Assembly: GCF_025137375.1 (NCBI RefSeq)
Contig: NZ_CP073720.1
Coordinates: forward strand, 4,116,501 to 4,180,500
DNA from: Dactylosporangium fulvum
GTDB taxonomy: Bacteria; Actinomycetota; Actinomycetes; Mycobacteriales; Micromonosporaceae
DNA: 64,000 nt
Direction: 5' to 3'
The position numbers and the translations under genes were made by a program. The first letter of the stretch is position 1; the number at the start of each line of letters is the position of its first letter. Positions 53,813 to 61,749 of the stretch are shown piece after piece. The notes below the pieces were generated by a model. That model saw only the letters and a list, made by a program, of their open reading frames with translations. It was not told the DNA's origin and ran no database searches.

Positions 53813-54721
53813 CTAATCGATCAGGGTTGCCGGGAGGGCGAACGCGGCGAACAGGCCGGGCATCTCGAACGCGTCGATCGCCACGAGACGGCCCGCCGCC
53901 GAGTGCAGCACGGCCAGCCCGAAGGGGCGGAACAGGGTGTCGCCCGCGGCGCGGACGTAGGCGGCGGCCGCCGGCCGGCGGTTCGCGGCCGTCGGCAGCA
54001 TCCGCCACTGCCCGGGGGTGTTCATGTCCTCGCGCAGCGCCCGGGCCACTGTGGGCTTTCCGGTCCACTCGCCGATGCCGGGCCCGATGGTCAGCCGGAT
54101 GTCTTCGCGGAGCAGGTCGATCAGGGCCTGCGGGTCGGCCTGTTCGTGCGCGGCGATGTACCGCTGCAGCAACTCGCGCTCCGCAGGGTCCGGTTCGTGG
54201 GCGGGTGACCACTCCAGGCGACCGCCCGGCCACTGTTCGCGCAGGGTCGTCCGGGCGCGTTGCAGGGCGCTGTTGGCCGCCGGTACGGTCGTCTCGAGCA
54301 GGGTGGCGGCCTCGCTCGCCGACCACGACAGCACGTCGCGCACGATGAGCACGGCCCGCTGGCGCGGCGGCAGCAGCTGGATCGCGGCGAGGAACGCCAG
54401 GGAGATCGTCTCGCGGCCGACAGCCACCGCGTCGGGGCCGGGATGCTCGTCGAGCAGCTGGTCGGGGAAGGGCTGCAGCGGCGGGGTCTTGCGCCGCAGG
54501 GTGTCCAGGCAGGCGTTCGTGGCGATGCGGAAGAGCCAGGTCCGGGCGCTGGAGCGCTCCTCGAACGCGTCCCTGGACCGCCACGCCCGCAGAAACACCT
54601 CCTGCACGTGGTCCTCGGCCGCGTCGAACGACCCGAGCATCCGGTAGCAGTAGAGCTGCAGCTCGCGGTGGTGCCGGCGGGTCAGGTCCGAGAACGTCGC
54701 GGGGTCCACGGCAACGTTCAT
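53813..54721 (-). CDS. ECF sigma factor with SnoaL-like C-terminus (SigG/SigJ type)
   Basis: A 302-residue sigma factor. Region 2 is in residues 10-80 (LQLYCYRMLGSFDAAEDHVQ, TWLFRIATNACLDTLRR), region 4 about 115-170 (LPPRQRAVLIVRDVLSWSAS, EAATLLETTVPAANSALQRA). Residues 185-302 form an NTF2/SnoaL-like domain (YIAAHEQADPQALIDLLRED) that is thought to replace an anti-sigma factor. No anti-sigma gene is nearby, as expected. It is divergent from the dihydrofolate-reductase-like gene and may control it. The start is ATG 54721. Confidence 0.92.
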   Translation of the reverse strand: MNVAVDPATFSDLTRRHHRELQLYCYRMLGSFDAAEDHVQEVFLRAWRSRDAFEERSSARTWLFRIATNACLDTLRRKTPPLQPFPDQLLDEHPGPDAVAVGRETISLAFLAAIQLLPPRQRAVLIVRDVLSWSASEAATLLETTVPAANSALQRARTTLREQWPGGRLEWSPAHEPDPAERELLQRYIAAHEQADPQALIDLLREDIRLTIGPGIGEWTGKPTVARALREDMNTPGQWRMLPTAANRRPAAAAYVRAAGDTLFRPFGLAVLHSAAGRLVAIDAFEMPGLFAAFALPATLID

Positions 54722-54743
54722 ACCGCACCGACGAAAAAGAGGA

Positions 54744-54766
54744 CCGGATCATCGGTGAGGATCCGG
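54744..54766. promoter_or_regulatory. CCGGATC/GATCCGG dyad between sigma and reductase genes
   Basis: CCGGATC at 54744-54750 and GATCCGG at 54760-54766 are perfect inverted repeats with a 9-base spacer, in the 66-base gap between two divergent genes. It may be an operator for either. Confidence 0.3.
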
Positions 54767-54787
54767 CCGCAGTACGTCTACCCGGGT

Positions 54788-55342
54788 ATGACGATGGTCG
54801 AAGCGGACATCTCGATGTCGGTTGACGGGTTCGTGACCGGGCCCGACCTGGACACTTGGCCCGGGCTGGGCAAGGGCGGCGAGCGGCTGCACGCCTGGCT
54901 CGGGCACGACGAGGGGCGGCGGCTGAGCGAGGCGACGTTCGCCGCGTCCGGCGCCGTCGTGACGAGCCGGGCGGTGTACGACGCGACCCGGGGCTGGGCC
55001 GACGAGGACGGCTTCTACCGGATGCCGGTCTTCGTCGTGACCCACCGGGAGCATGACGTGGTGGGCAGGGGCGACACCACGTTCACGTTCGTGACCGGCG
55101 GGGTCGCCGCCGCGATCGAGGCGGCCGTGGCCGCCGCGGGCGACAAGCGGGTCCACATCATGGGCGGCGCGTCGGTCATCCAGCAGGCGCTGCGGACCGG
55201 CCTGGTCGACCGCCTGCGGCTGCACATCGCCCCGGTGCTGCTGGGGTCCGGCACCGCCCTGTTCGACGGCGCAGGACCGGCGCTGGAGCATCTGGACACC
55301 GTGGACACCCCGGAGGCCACCCACGTCACCTACCGTGTCTAG
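54788..55342 (+). CDS. Dihydrofolate reductase / RibD-C family protein
   Basis: A 184-residue NADPH-type reductase of the DHFR/RibD C-terminal family. It has ADISMSVDGFVTGPD at the start, then VVTSRAVYDATRGWADEDGF, VFVVTHREHDVV, KRVHIMGGASVIQQALRTGL (dinucleotide contact) and RLHIAPVLLGSGTALFDG. True folate reduction is not implied; many members have unknown substrates. ATG 54788 or 54794 can start it. It is divergent from the ECF sigma gene, a frequent pair in actinobacteria. Confidence 0.88.
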   Translation: MTMVEADISMSVDGFVTGPDLDTWPGLGKGGERLHAWLGHDEGRRLSEATFAASGAVVTSRAVYDATRGWADEDGFYRMPVFVVTHREHDVVGRGDTTFTFVTGGVAAAIEAAVAAAGDKRVHIMGGASVIQQALRTGLVDRLRLHIAPVLLGSGTALFDGAGPALEHLDTVDTPEATHVTYRV

Positions 55343-55812
55343 CGCAGTGCCCACGAACGTCCGCCGCGGTGGCGACCGTTGCGCTCCTCGGGGTTCAGCG
55401 CACGTGATCGCGAACTTGCCGCAATCATGGCCAGGCGCCGACCGAAGCGCAGGGGACCAATTTCATGATCCCGGAAGTTCTTCGGGCCTCTGACCCCCAA
55501 GAATCTCCGTGATCTGTGAAGGATTTTGCCAAGCGGTGCCGGGCCGCGCACCCAGCCGTGCCCTCGCGGTGCCGGTTCGCGGCGTCCGTGGCCCCGTCGT
55601 GCGGGTCAGGCCGTGCTCCACGCTCGGCCTGACCCGAGCTGCTTGATCGTCGGAAACATCTGGCTGTCCAGGCAACCCGAAGTTTCCCTTGATCTACGAA
55701 CCGCAGCCGCACCACCCGGACGCACTCAACCGCCGCGCCCGTGATCGCGAGATGTTCACGATCACCGAGCACGGCGGCCGGTCCGACAGGGCGCCGACCG
55801 TCGACACGGACC
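55343..55812. repeat. Gene-free stretch with recurring TGATC elements and hairpins
   Basis: No convincing gene in 470 bases. A motif of the form GTGATC or TTGATC followed by GnGAA recurs near 55408, 55511, 55645, 55690 and 55741. GTGATCG at 55741-55747 pairs with CGATCAC at 55759-55765. The stretch is richer in A and T than its surroundings. It looks like an old dispersed intergenic repeat of the type common in Micromonosporaceae, which is inference. Confidence 0.4.
55602..55636. terminator. 12-bp perfect inverted repeat
   Basis: CGGGTCAGGCCG at 55602-55613 pairs with CGGCCTGACCCG at 55625-55636 around an 11-base loop. It lies 260 bases after the reductase gene, between convergent genes, and could end either transcript. 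Confidence 0.5.
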
Positions 55813-56277
55813 CTAGTCGGCCAGGCGGGCCGGGAAGCCACCGGTGGCGACCGGCCCCCAGCTGTCGATCGTGATCCGGATCAGCGACTTGCCCTGGGCG
55901 ACCATCGCCGCGCGGTACTCGTCCCAGTCGGGGTGCTCGCCGGAGATGCCGCGGAAGTAGTCGACGAGCGGCTCGAGCGCGTCGGGCAGGTCGAGGACCT
56001 CGGCGGTGCCGTCGACCTGGACCCACGGGTCGTTCCAGTCGTCGGAGAGCACGATGACGGAGACCTGCGGGTCCCGGCGGATGTTGCGGACCTTTGCCCG
56101 CTCGGGGTAGGTCGACACGACGATCCGCCCCTCGGGGTCGACCCCGCAGGTGACCGGCGACGCCTGCGGCCGCCCGTCGGGGCGCCGGGTCATGACGATC
56201 GCGCGGTGCCGCGTGGCGAGGAAGTCCAGCAGGGCCGGCCGGTCGACCCGGTCGTTCGTCGCAATCTTTCGTGCCAT
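55813..56277 (-). CDS. PPOX-class F420-dependent oxidoreductase-like protein
   Basis: A 154-residue split-barrel flavin/F420-binding protein. RHRAIVMTRRPDGRPQASPV and EGRIVVSTYPERAKVRNIRR are the usual strand pair, followed by DPQVSVIVLSDDWNDPWVQV and AEVLDLPDALEPLVDYFRGI. The C-terminal RITIDSWGPVATGGFP matches actinobacterial members annotated as F420-dependent. The substrate is unknown. ATG 56277 is only a short gap from the divergent glpF region, so the promoters are close or overlapping. Confidence 0.88.
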   Translation of the reverse strand: MARKIATNDRVDRPALLDFLATRHRAIVMTRRPDGRPQASPVTCGVDPEGRIVVSTYPERAKVRNIRRDPQVSVIVLSDDWNDPWVQVDGTAEVLDLPDALEPLVDYFRGISGEHPDWDEYRAAMVAQGKSLIRITIDSWGPVATGGFPARLAD

Positions 56278-56429
56278 GCCACCGACCCTACCGGGGCGCC
56301 ATGACCCACCGCGCCCAGAAGGAGGTCGACCCAGCCTTCGCCGTGGCCACCCCCGGATCGCACGGCCGAGGCGTAGACGGCGCCGGGATGGGTAGCTGCG
56401 CGGACGGCGCGTACGACCGACCCCTGGGG

Positions 56430-57248
56430 GTGTCCGTGTTGCGGTGGTTGCAGGACCGTGGGCTGGTCGGGGAACTCGCCGCCGAGTTCGCCGGCACGAT
56501 GATCCTCATCCTCTTCGGATGCGGGGTCGTCGCGCAGGTCGTCGCCGCCGGGCTCGGCGACCACAACAGCATCGCCTGGTCATGGGGATTCGGGGTGACC
56601 TTCGGGGTCTACGTCGCCGGGCGGCTCAGCGGCGGGCATCTCAACCCGGCGGTCAGCTTCGCCCTCGCCATGTTCAGCGGATTCCCGTGGCGCAAGGTGC
56701 TGCCGTACTCGCTGGCGCAGACCCTCGGCGCGTTCGTCGGCGCGCTGCTGGTGCGCTGGAACTACGGGTCGATCCTGCACGCCGCCGACCCCGGCCTCAC
56801 CGTCAAGACCCAGATCGTCTTCTCCACCCTGCCCGGCAACGGCACGCTGCCGGTCGACCTGTGGGGCGCGTTCCGCGACCAGGTCATCGGCACCGCGATC
56901 CTGCTCTTCCTCATTCTCGCGGTCACCGACCGGCTCAACACGGCGCCGAAGGGAAACCTCCAGCCGTTCATCGTCGGGCTCATCGTGGTCGCGATCGGCA
57001 TGGCGTGGGGCGCGGCCGCCGGCTACGCCATCAACCCGGCCCGCGACCTCGGGCCCCGGCTGGCGTCGTTCTTCACCGGCTACGGCGGGGCGTTCGTCGA
57101 CCAGACCGGCTACCCGTACTTCTGGGTCCCGATCGTCGCGCCCCTGCTCGGCGGCACGATCGGCGCCGGCCTGTACCGTGCCGCCGTCACCCGCTTCCTG
57201 CCGGCGGCGCAGCCCGAGCCAGGAAGGGTGGAGGTGACCAGTGGCTGA
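56430..57248 (+). CDS. glpF: Glycerol uptake facilitator (MIP family)
   Basis: A channel of about 272 residues that lets glycerol enter the cell. Both pore motifs are present: GGHLNPAVSFALA and AINPARDLGPRLASF, the second with the Asp typical of glycerol rather than water channels. Six helices plus two half-helices are visible. I chose GTG 56430 (VSVLRWLQDRG); GTG 56436, ATG 56388 and ATG 56301 are in frame too, and the longest would leave only 23 bases to the divergent gene. Its end overlaps the glpK start by 8 bases, making a glpF-glpK-glpD operon. Confidence 0.9.
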   Translation: MSVLRWLQDRGLVGELAAEFAGTMILILFGCGVVAQVVAAGLGDHNSIAWSWGFGVTFGVYVAGRLSGGHLNPAVSFALAMFSGFPWRKVLPYSLAQTLGAFVGALLVRWNYGSILHAADPGLTVKTQIVFSTLPGNGTLPVDLWGAFRDQVIGTAILLFLILAVTDRLNTAPKGNLQPFIVGLIVVAIGMAWGAAAGYAINPARDLGPRLASFFTGYGGAFVDQTGYPYFWVPIVAPLLGGTIGAGLYRAAVTRFLPAAQPEPGRVEVTSG

Positions 57249-58773
57249 GTACGTCGGCGCGATCGATCAGGGCACGACCAGTACCAGAGCCATGGTCTTC
57301 GACCATCAGGGCCGGGTCGTCGCCCAGCATCAGCTCGAGCACCGGCAGATCCTGCCCCGGGCCGGCTGGGTGGAGCACGACCCGGAGGAGATCTGGCAGC
57401 GCACCCTGGCGGCCTGCCGGGAAGCGTTCGACGGCGTCGAGCTCGCCGCCCTGGGCATCACCAACCAGCGGGAGACGACCGTGGTGTGGGACCGGCGGAC
57501 GGGCCGGCCGTTCTCCAACGCGATCGTCTGGCAGGACACCCGCACCGACCGGATCGCCGAGGCCCTCGACCGGGACGGTCGCGGCGAACTGATCCGCCGG
57601 AAGAGCGGGCTGCCGCCGGCCACGTACTTCGCCGGCGGCAAGCTGCAGTGGCTGCTGGAGAACGTCGACGGGGTGCGGCAGGCGGCCACCGACGGCGACG
57701 CGCTCTTCGGCACCATGGACACCTGGGTGCTGTGGAACCTCACCGGCGGCCCCGGCGGCGGCGTCCACGTCACCGACGTCACCAACGCCAGCCGGACGAT
57801 GCTCATGGACCTTGAGACGCTGGACTGGGACGACGAGCTGCTCGCCGTCTTCGGCGTGCCACGGGCGATGCTGCCGGCCATCCGCTCGTCGGCGGAGCCC
57901 GCCGGCTACGGCTTGACGAGCGTCCCGCTCGGCGCCACCCGCAGCGGCACCGGCGGCGCCGACAGCCGCATCCCGCTCACCGCCGCGCTCGGCGACCAGC
58001 AGGCGGCGACCGTCGGCCAGGTCTGCTTCGCCGCCGGCGAGGCGAAGAACACGTACGGCACCGGCAACTTCCTGCTCCTCAACACCGGCACCGAGCCGGT
58101 CCGCTCGACGCACGGTCTGCTGACCACGGTCGCGTACCGGTTCGGCGACGAGCCGGCCGTCTACGCCCTCGAGGGGTCGATCGCGGTCACCGGGTCGGCG
58201 GTGCAGTGGCTGCGGGACCAGCTGCACATCATCCGTACCGCGGCGGAGAGCGAGACGCTCGCGCTGCGGGTGCCGGACAACGGCGGGGTGTACTTCGTGC
58301 CCGCGTTCTCGGGCCTGTTCGCGCCGTACTGGCGGTCCGACGCGCGGGGCGCGATCGTCGGGCTGTCCCGGTTCGACACCGACGCCCACCTGGCCCGGGC
58401 CACGCTGGAGGCGATCTGCTACCAGTCGCGGGACGTCGTCGAGGCGATGCAGCAGGACTCCGGCGTGACGCTCGACGTGCTGAAGGTCGACGGCGGGGTG
58501 ACCGCCAACGACCTGTGCATGCAGCTGCAGGCCGACATCCTCGGGGTGCCGGTCAGCCGCCCGGTGGTCGCCGAGACCACCGCGCTCGGCGCCGCCTACG
58601 CCGCGGGCCTCGCCACCGGCTACTGGCGCGACACCGACGAACTGCGGGCGAACTGGAACGAGTCGCACCGCTGGAAGCCGACCTGGTCGGCGCGGCAGCG
58701 CGACGAGGGGTACCGCCGCTGGCGGATGGCCGTCGAGCGGACGCTGGACTGGGTCGAGATCGGAGCTGGTTGA
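57241..58773 (+). CDS. glpK: Glycerol kinase
   Basis: A 510-residue FGGY-family kinase that phosphorylates glycerol to sn-glycerol-3-phosphate with ATP. Motifs are GAIDQGTTSTRAMVFDHQG, TNQRETTVVWDRRTGRP, SGLPPATYFAGGKLQWLLEN, and TYGTGNFLLLNTG with LKVDGGVTANDLCMQLQADI near the end. Length fits the family. GTG 57241 has GGAGGTG upstream and lies inside the glpF end. The product feeds GlpD, encoded directly after with adjacent stop and start codons. Confidence 0.96.
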   Translation: MAEYVGAIDQGTTSTRAMVFDHQGRVVAQHQLEHRQILPRAGWVEHDPEEIWQRTLAACREAFDGVELAALGITNQRETTVVWDRRTGRPFSNAIVWQDTRTDRIAEALDRDGRGELIRRKSGLPPATYFAGGKLQWLLENVDGVRQAATDGDALFGTMDTWVLWNLTGGPGGGVHVTDVTNASRTMLMDLETLDWDDELLAVFGVPRAMLPAIRSSAEPAGYGLTSVPLGATRSGTGGADSRIPLTAALGDQQAATVGQVCFAAGEAKNTYGTGNFLLLNTGTEPVRSTHGLLTTVAYRFGDEPAVYALEGSIAVTGSAVQWLRDQLHIIRTAAESETLALRVPDNGGVYFVPAFSGLFAPYWRSDARGAIVGLSRFDTDAHLARATLEAICYQSRDVVEAMQQDSGVTLDVLKVDGGVTANDLCMQLQADILGVPVSRPVVAETTALGAAYAAGLATGYWRDTDELRANWNESHRWKPTWSARQRDEGYRRWRMAVERTLDWVEIGAG

Positions 58774-60483
58774 GTGCACACCGGGACGTTGTCGCCGACG
58801 GCACGGGACGAGGCGGTCAAGGCCCTCGCCGGCGCGGAACTCGACGTCGTGGTCATCGGCGGCGGTGTGGTCGGGGCCGGCTGCGCCCTCGACGCGACCA
58901 CCCGCGGCCTGTCGACGGGGCTGCTGGAGATGCGCGACTGGGCCAGCGGGACGTCGAGCCGGTCGAGCAAGCTCATCCACGGCGGGCTGCGCTATCTCGA
59001 GATGCTCGATTTCCGGCTGGTACGGGAGGCGCTGCACGAGCGGGGCCTCCTCCTGCACCGCCTGGCGCCCCACCTCGTGCGGCCGGTCCGGTTCCTCTAC
59101 CCGCTGACCCGCGCCGTGTGGGAACGGCCCTACGTCGGCGCGGGCGTGACGCTCTACGACACCATGGCCGGCCGCGGTTCGGGCAGCCTGCCGCGCCACC
59201 GGCAGCTGACCCGGCGCCAGGCGCTGCGGGTCTGCCCGGCGCTGCGCAAGGAGAGCTTCGTCGGCGCCGTCCAGTACTGGGACGCGCAGGTCGACGACGC
59301 CCGGCACACGATGTTCCTGGCCCGCACCGCCGCCGCGTACGGCGCGCACGTCGCCTCGCGGACCCAGGTCGTGGGTTTCCTGCGCGAGGGCGGCCGGGTC
59401 ACCGGGGTGCGGGTCCGTGACCTCGAGTTCGACCGCGAGTTCGAGGTCCGCGCCCGGCAGGTCGTCAACGCCACCGGCGTCTGGACGGACGACACGCAGG
59501 CGTTGATCGGCGAGCGCGGCCAGTTCCGCGTCCGGGCCTCCAAAGGCGTGCACCTGGTGGTGCCCCGCGACCGTATCCGCTCGACGACCGGCATCATCCT
59601 GCGCACCGAGACGAGCGTGCTGTTCGTCATCCCGTGGGGCCGGCACTGGATCATCGGTACCACCGACACGGACTGGACGCTGGACAAGGCGCACCCGGCG
59701 GCGACCCGCGGCGACATCGACTACCTGCTCACCGAGGTCAACAAGGTGCTGGTCACGCCGCTGCGCCGCGACGACGTCGAGGGTGTCTACGCCGGGCTGC
59801 GCCCGCTGCTGGCCGGCGAGTCCGAGCTCACGTCGAAGCTGTCCCGCGAGCACATGGTGGCGACGCCGGTGCCGGGGGTCGTGGCGGTCGCCGGCGGGAA
59901 GTACACGACGTACCGGGTGATGGCGGCCGACGCGGTCGACGCGGCCGTGCACGGCCTCGGTGGCGCGGTCCCTCCCTCCTGCACCGACCGGGTCCCGCTC
60001 GTCGGCGCCGAGGGCTTCGCCGCGCTGTGGAACCAGCGGGCGATGCTCGCCGCCGGCAGCGGCCTGCACGTCGCCCGGGTCGAGCACCTGCTGAGCCGGT
60101 ACGGCTCGCTGGTCGACGAGGTCCTCGCGCTGATCCGTGCCGAGCCGTCCCTCGGCGAGCCGGTCGAGGGCGCGGACGACTACCTGCGGGCCGAGATCAC
60201 CTACGCGGTCCTGGCCGAGGGCGCCCGCCACGTCGAGGACGTGCTGACCCGCCGGACCCGGATCTCGATCGAGACGTTCGACCGGGGCCTGACCGCGGTG
60301 GGCCCGGTGGCGGCGCTGATGGCGGGCCTGCTGGGCTGGCCGGCCGAGCAGACCGACCGCGAGGTGGAACGCTACCGGCTGCGGGTCGAGGCCGAGCGCG
60401 CGTCCCAGGACCAGCCCGACGACATGGCCGCCGACCTGATCCGCCTGGAGGCCCCGGACGTCGTCCCGGTCGCCCACGCCTAG
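58774..60483 (+). CDS. glpD: Glycerol-3-phosphate dehydrogenase (FAD)
   Basis: A 569-residue FAD enzyme bound to the inner membrane face, oxidising glycerol-3-phosphate to dihydroxyacetone phosphate and passing electrons to quinone. FAD binding is VVVIGGGVVGAGCALDATTR; other family marks are SRSSKLIHGGLRYLEMLDFR, WGRHWIIGTTDTDWT, AGGKYTTYRVMAADAVD and the C-terminal DAO helical domain. GTG 58774 directly follows the glpK stop. The last codons form one arm of a hairpin (60472-60495). Confidence 0.96.
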   Translation: MHTGTLSPTARDEAVKALAGAELDVVVIGGGVVGAGCALDATTRGLSTGLLEMRDWASGTSSRSSKLIHGGLRYLEMLDFRLVREALHERGLLLHRLAPHLVRPVRFLYPLTRAVWERPYVGAGVTLYDTMAGRGSGSLPRHRQLTRRQALRVCPALRKESFVGAVQYWDAQVDDARHTMFLARTAAAYGAHVASRTQVVGFLREGGRVTGVRVRDLEFDREFEVRARQVVNATGVWTDDTQALIGERGQFRVRASKGVHLVVPRDRIRSTTGIILRTETSVLFVIPWGRHWIIGTTDTDWTLDKAHPAATRGDIDYLLTEVNKVLVTPLRRDDVEGVYAGLRPLLAGESELTSKLSREHMVATPVPGVVAVAGGKYTTYRVMAADAVDAAVHGLGGAVPPSCTDRVPLVGAEGFAALWNQRAMLAAGSGLHVARVEHLLSRYGSLVDEVLALIRAEPSLGEPVEGADDYLRAEITYAVLAEGARHVEDVLTRRTRISIETFDRGLTAVGPVAALMAGLLGWPAEQTDREVERYRLRVEAERASQDQPDDMAADLIRLEAPDVVPVAHA

Positions 60484-60495
60484 AGAGGCGTGGGC
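60472..60495. terminator. Terminator overlapping the glpD stop codon
   Basis: GCCCACGCCT at 60472-60481 pairs perfectly with AGGCGTGGGC at 60486-60495 around AGAG. The stem includes the last sense codons and the first stop base. It lies 13 bases before the convergent HxlR gene end, so it may serve both. Confidence 0.7.
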
Positions 60496-60508
60496 CGACC
60501 GGCTCCGC

Positions 60509-60910
60509 TCAGCTCGCCGGCGGTGAGCTGCCGGTGCGGCTGTCGCCGGTGGGCTGAGCGGCGGCGCGGGCGGCGAGCAGCCGCGGCAGGTTGGCCCGGC
60601 TCCAGGCCCGCGCGGCGGCGATCAGGTCGAGCAGGCTGCGGCCGAGCGGGGTCAGCTCGTACTCGACCCGCGGCGGGTTCTCCGGATACGTCGTCCGCGT
60701 GATCAGCCCGTCGCGCTGCATGGCGCGCAGCGTCTCGGTGAGCACCTTCGCGGTGACGCCGCGCAGCGGCACCCGCAGCTCCGTGAACCGGCGCGGGCCG
60801 TCCTCCAGGCACAGCACGACCATGCCGGTCCACTTGTCGCCGATCTGGAACGGCAGGGCGCTCGAAGGGCACATCGGGTCGAACATCTCGGGGTCCAGCG
60901 GTGCCGCCAT
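60509..60910 (-). CDS. HxlR-type transcriptional regulator
   Basis: A 133-residue winged-helix regulator. The MarR/HxlR pattern is MCPSSALPFQIGDKWTGMVV (conserved Cys), DGPRRFTELRVPLRGVTAKV (recognition helix region) and LTETLRAMQRDGLITRTTYP with the wing. Members often sense quinones or aldehydes through the Cys. It is divergent from the NAD(P)H-binding gene and probably represses it. ATG 60910 is chosen; the longer frame lacks HxlR features. Confidence 0.9.
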   Translation of the reverse strand: MAAPLDPEMFDPMCPSSALPFQIGDKWTGMVVLCLEDGPRRFTELRVPLRGVTAKVLTETLRAMQRDGLITRTTYPENPPRVEYELTPLGRSLLDLIAAARAWSRANLPRLLAARAAAQPTGDSRTGSSPPAS

Positions 60911-60974
60911 CGCCCCACCGTAGCCCCGGTTTCGTTGCGGGAACCGGGGCCGGCTGCAGTACCGTCCGGAACCC

Positions 60975-61637
60975 ATGAGGATCGTGGTGTTCGGCGCCGG
61001 AGGTCGCGCCGGGAGGGCCGTCACGGCGGAGGCCGTGCGCCGGGGTCACGCGGTGACAGGGGTCGTACGGGATGTGGCCGCCCATGGCGACCTCGCGTCC
61101 CCGGCCGTGACCGTCCGGCCCGGCGACGTGACCGACGCCGTGTCGGCCGCGCGACTGGCCGCGGGGCACGACGCGGCGGTCGGCGCGGTCACGCCGGCGA
61201 CCGGGCCGGAGGCGCTGGCCCAGCTGGCCCGGTTCGACGACCGGTACTTCGTGAAGGCCGCCGACGCGCTGCTCGCCGCCGGGCCGGCGCGGCTGGTCGT
61301 CGTCGGGCTGTTCGCGACGCTGCTCGACGCGTCGGGCCGGCTCGTCATGGACGACCCGGCGGCGTTCCCGGCGGGGCTGCGGCGGTTCGCGCGGGCGCAC
61401 CTCGCCGGCCTCGACCGCCTGCGGCAGGCCGGTGCGGCACCGGCGGCCGACTGGCTGGTGCTCACGCCGACGGCGGCGCTCGACCCGGCGGGTGCGCGCA
61501 CCGGCACGTACCGTCTCGGGGGAGACACGGTGCCGGCCGAGGAACGGCCGCTGTCCTACGCGGACCTGGCGGTCGCCGTCGTCGACGAGATCGAGGCGCC
61601 GACCCGGCGCCGGACCAGGGCCGCCGTCCACGGCTGA
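60975..61637 (+). CDS. NAD(P)H-binding protein (YwnB/SDR-like)
   Basis: A 220-residue Rossmann protein. The dinucleotide motif is MRIVVFGAGGRAGRAVTAEA, followed by VVRDVAAHGDL and VRPGDVTDAVSAARLAAGHD. PARLVVVGLFATLLD and DWLVLTPTAALDPAGARTGT are typical of the atypical SDR group with quinone or flavin reductases. The substrate is unknown. It is divergent from the HxlR regulator by 64 bases, the common layout for regulator plus target. Confidence 0.87.
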   Translation: MRIVVFGAGGRAGRAVTAEAVRRGHAVTGVVRDVAAHGDLASPAVTVRPGDVTDAVSAARLAAGHDAAVGAVTPATGPEALAQLARFDDRYFVKAADALLAAGPARLVVVGLFATLLDASGRLVMDDPAAFPAGLRRFARAHLAGLDRLRQAGAAPAADWLVLTPTAALDPAGARTGTYRLGGDTVPAEERPLSYADLAVAVVDEIEAPTRRRTRAAVHG

Positions 61638-61749
61638 CGCATGCCCTGCCGCCATGACACCGGTCCCGGTGTTCCTCTCAAGCTCGTGGCGGCGCGGTCG
61701 AACAGGTTTGTGACCGCGTAGCACCGTTGTGGCAGCCGAGGAGCAACCC

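Noticed and set aside
57187..60477. A 1096-codon minus-strand frame across glpK and glpD
   Set aside because: It is the antisense of two clearly conserved genes and has no recognisable motif.
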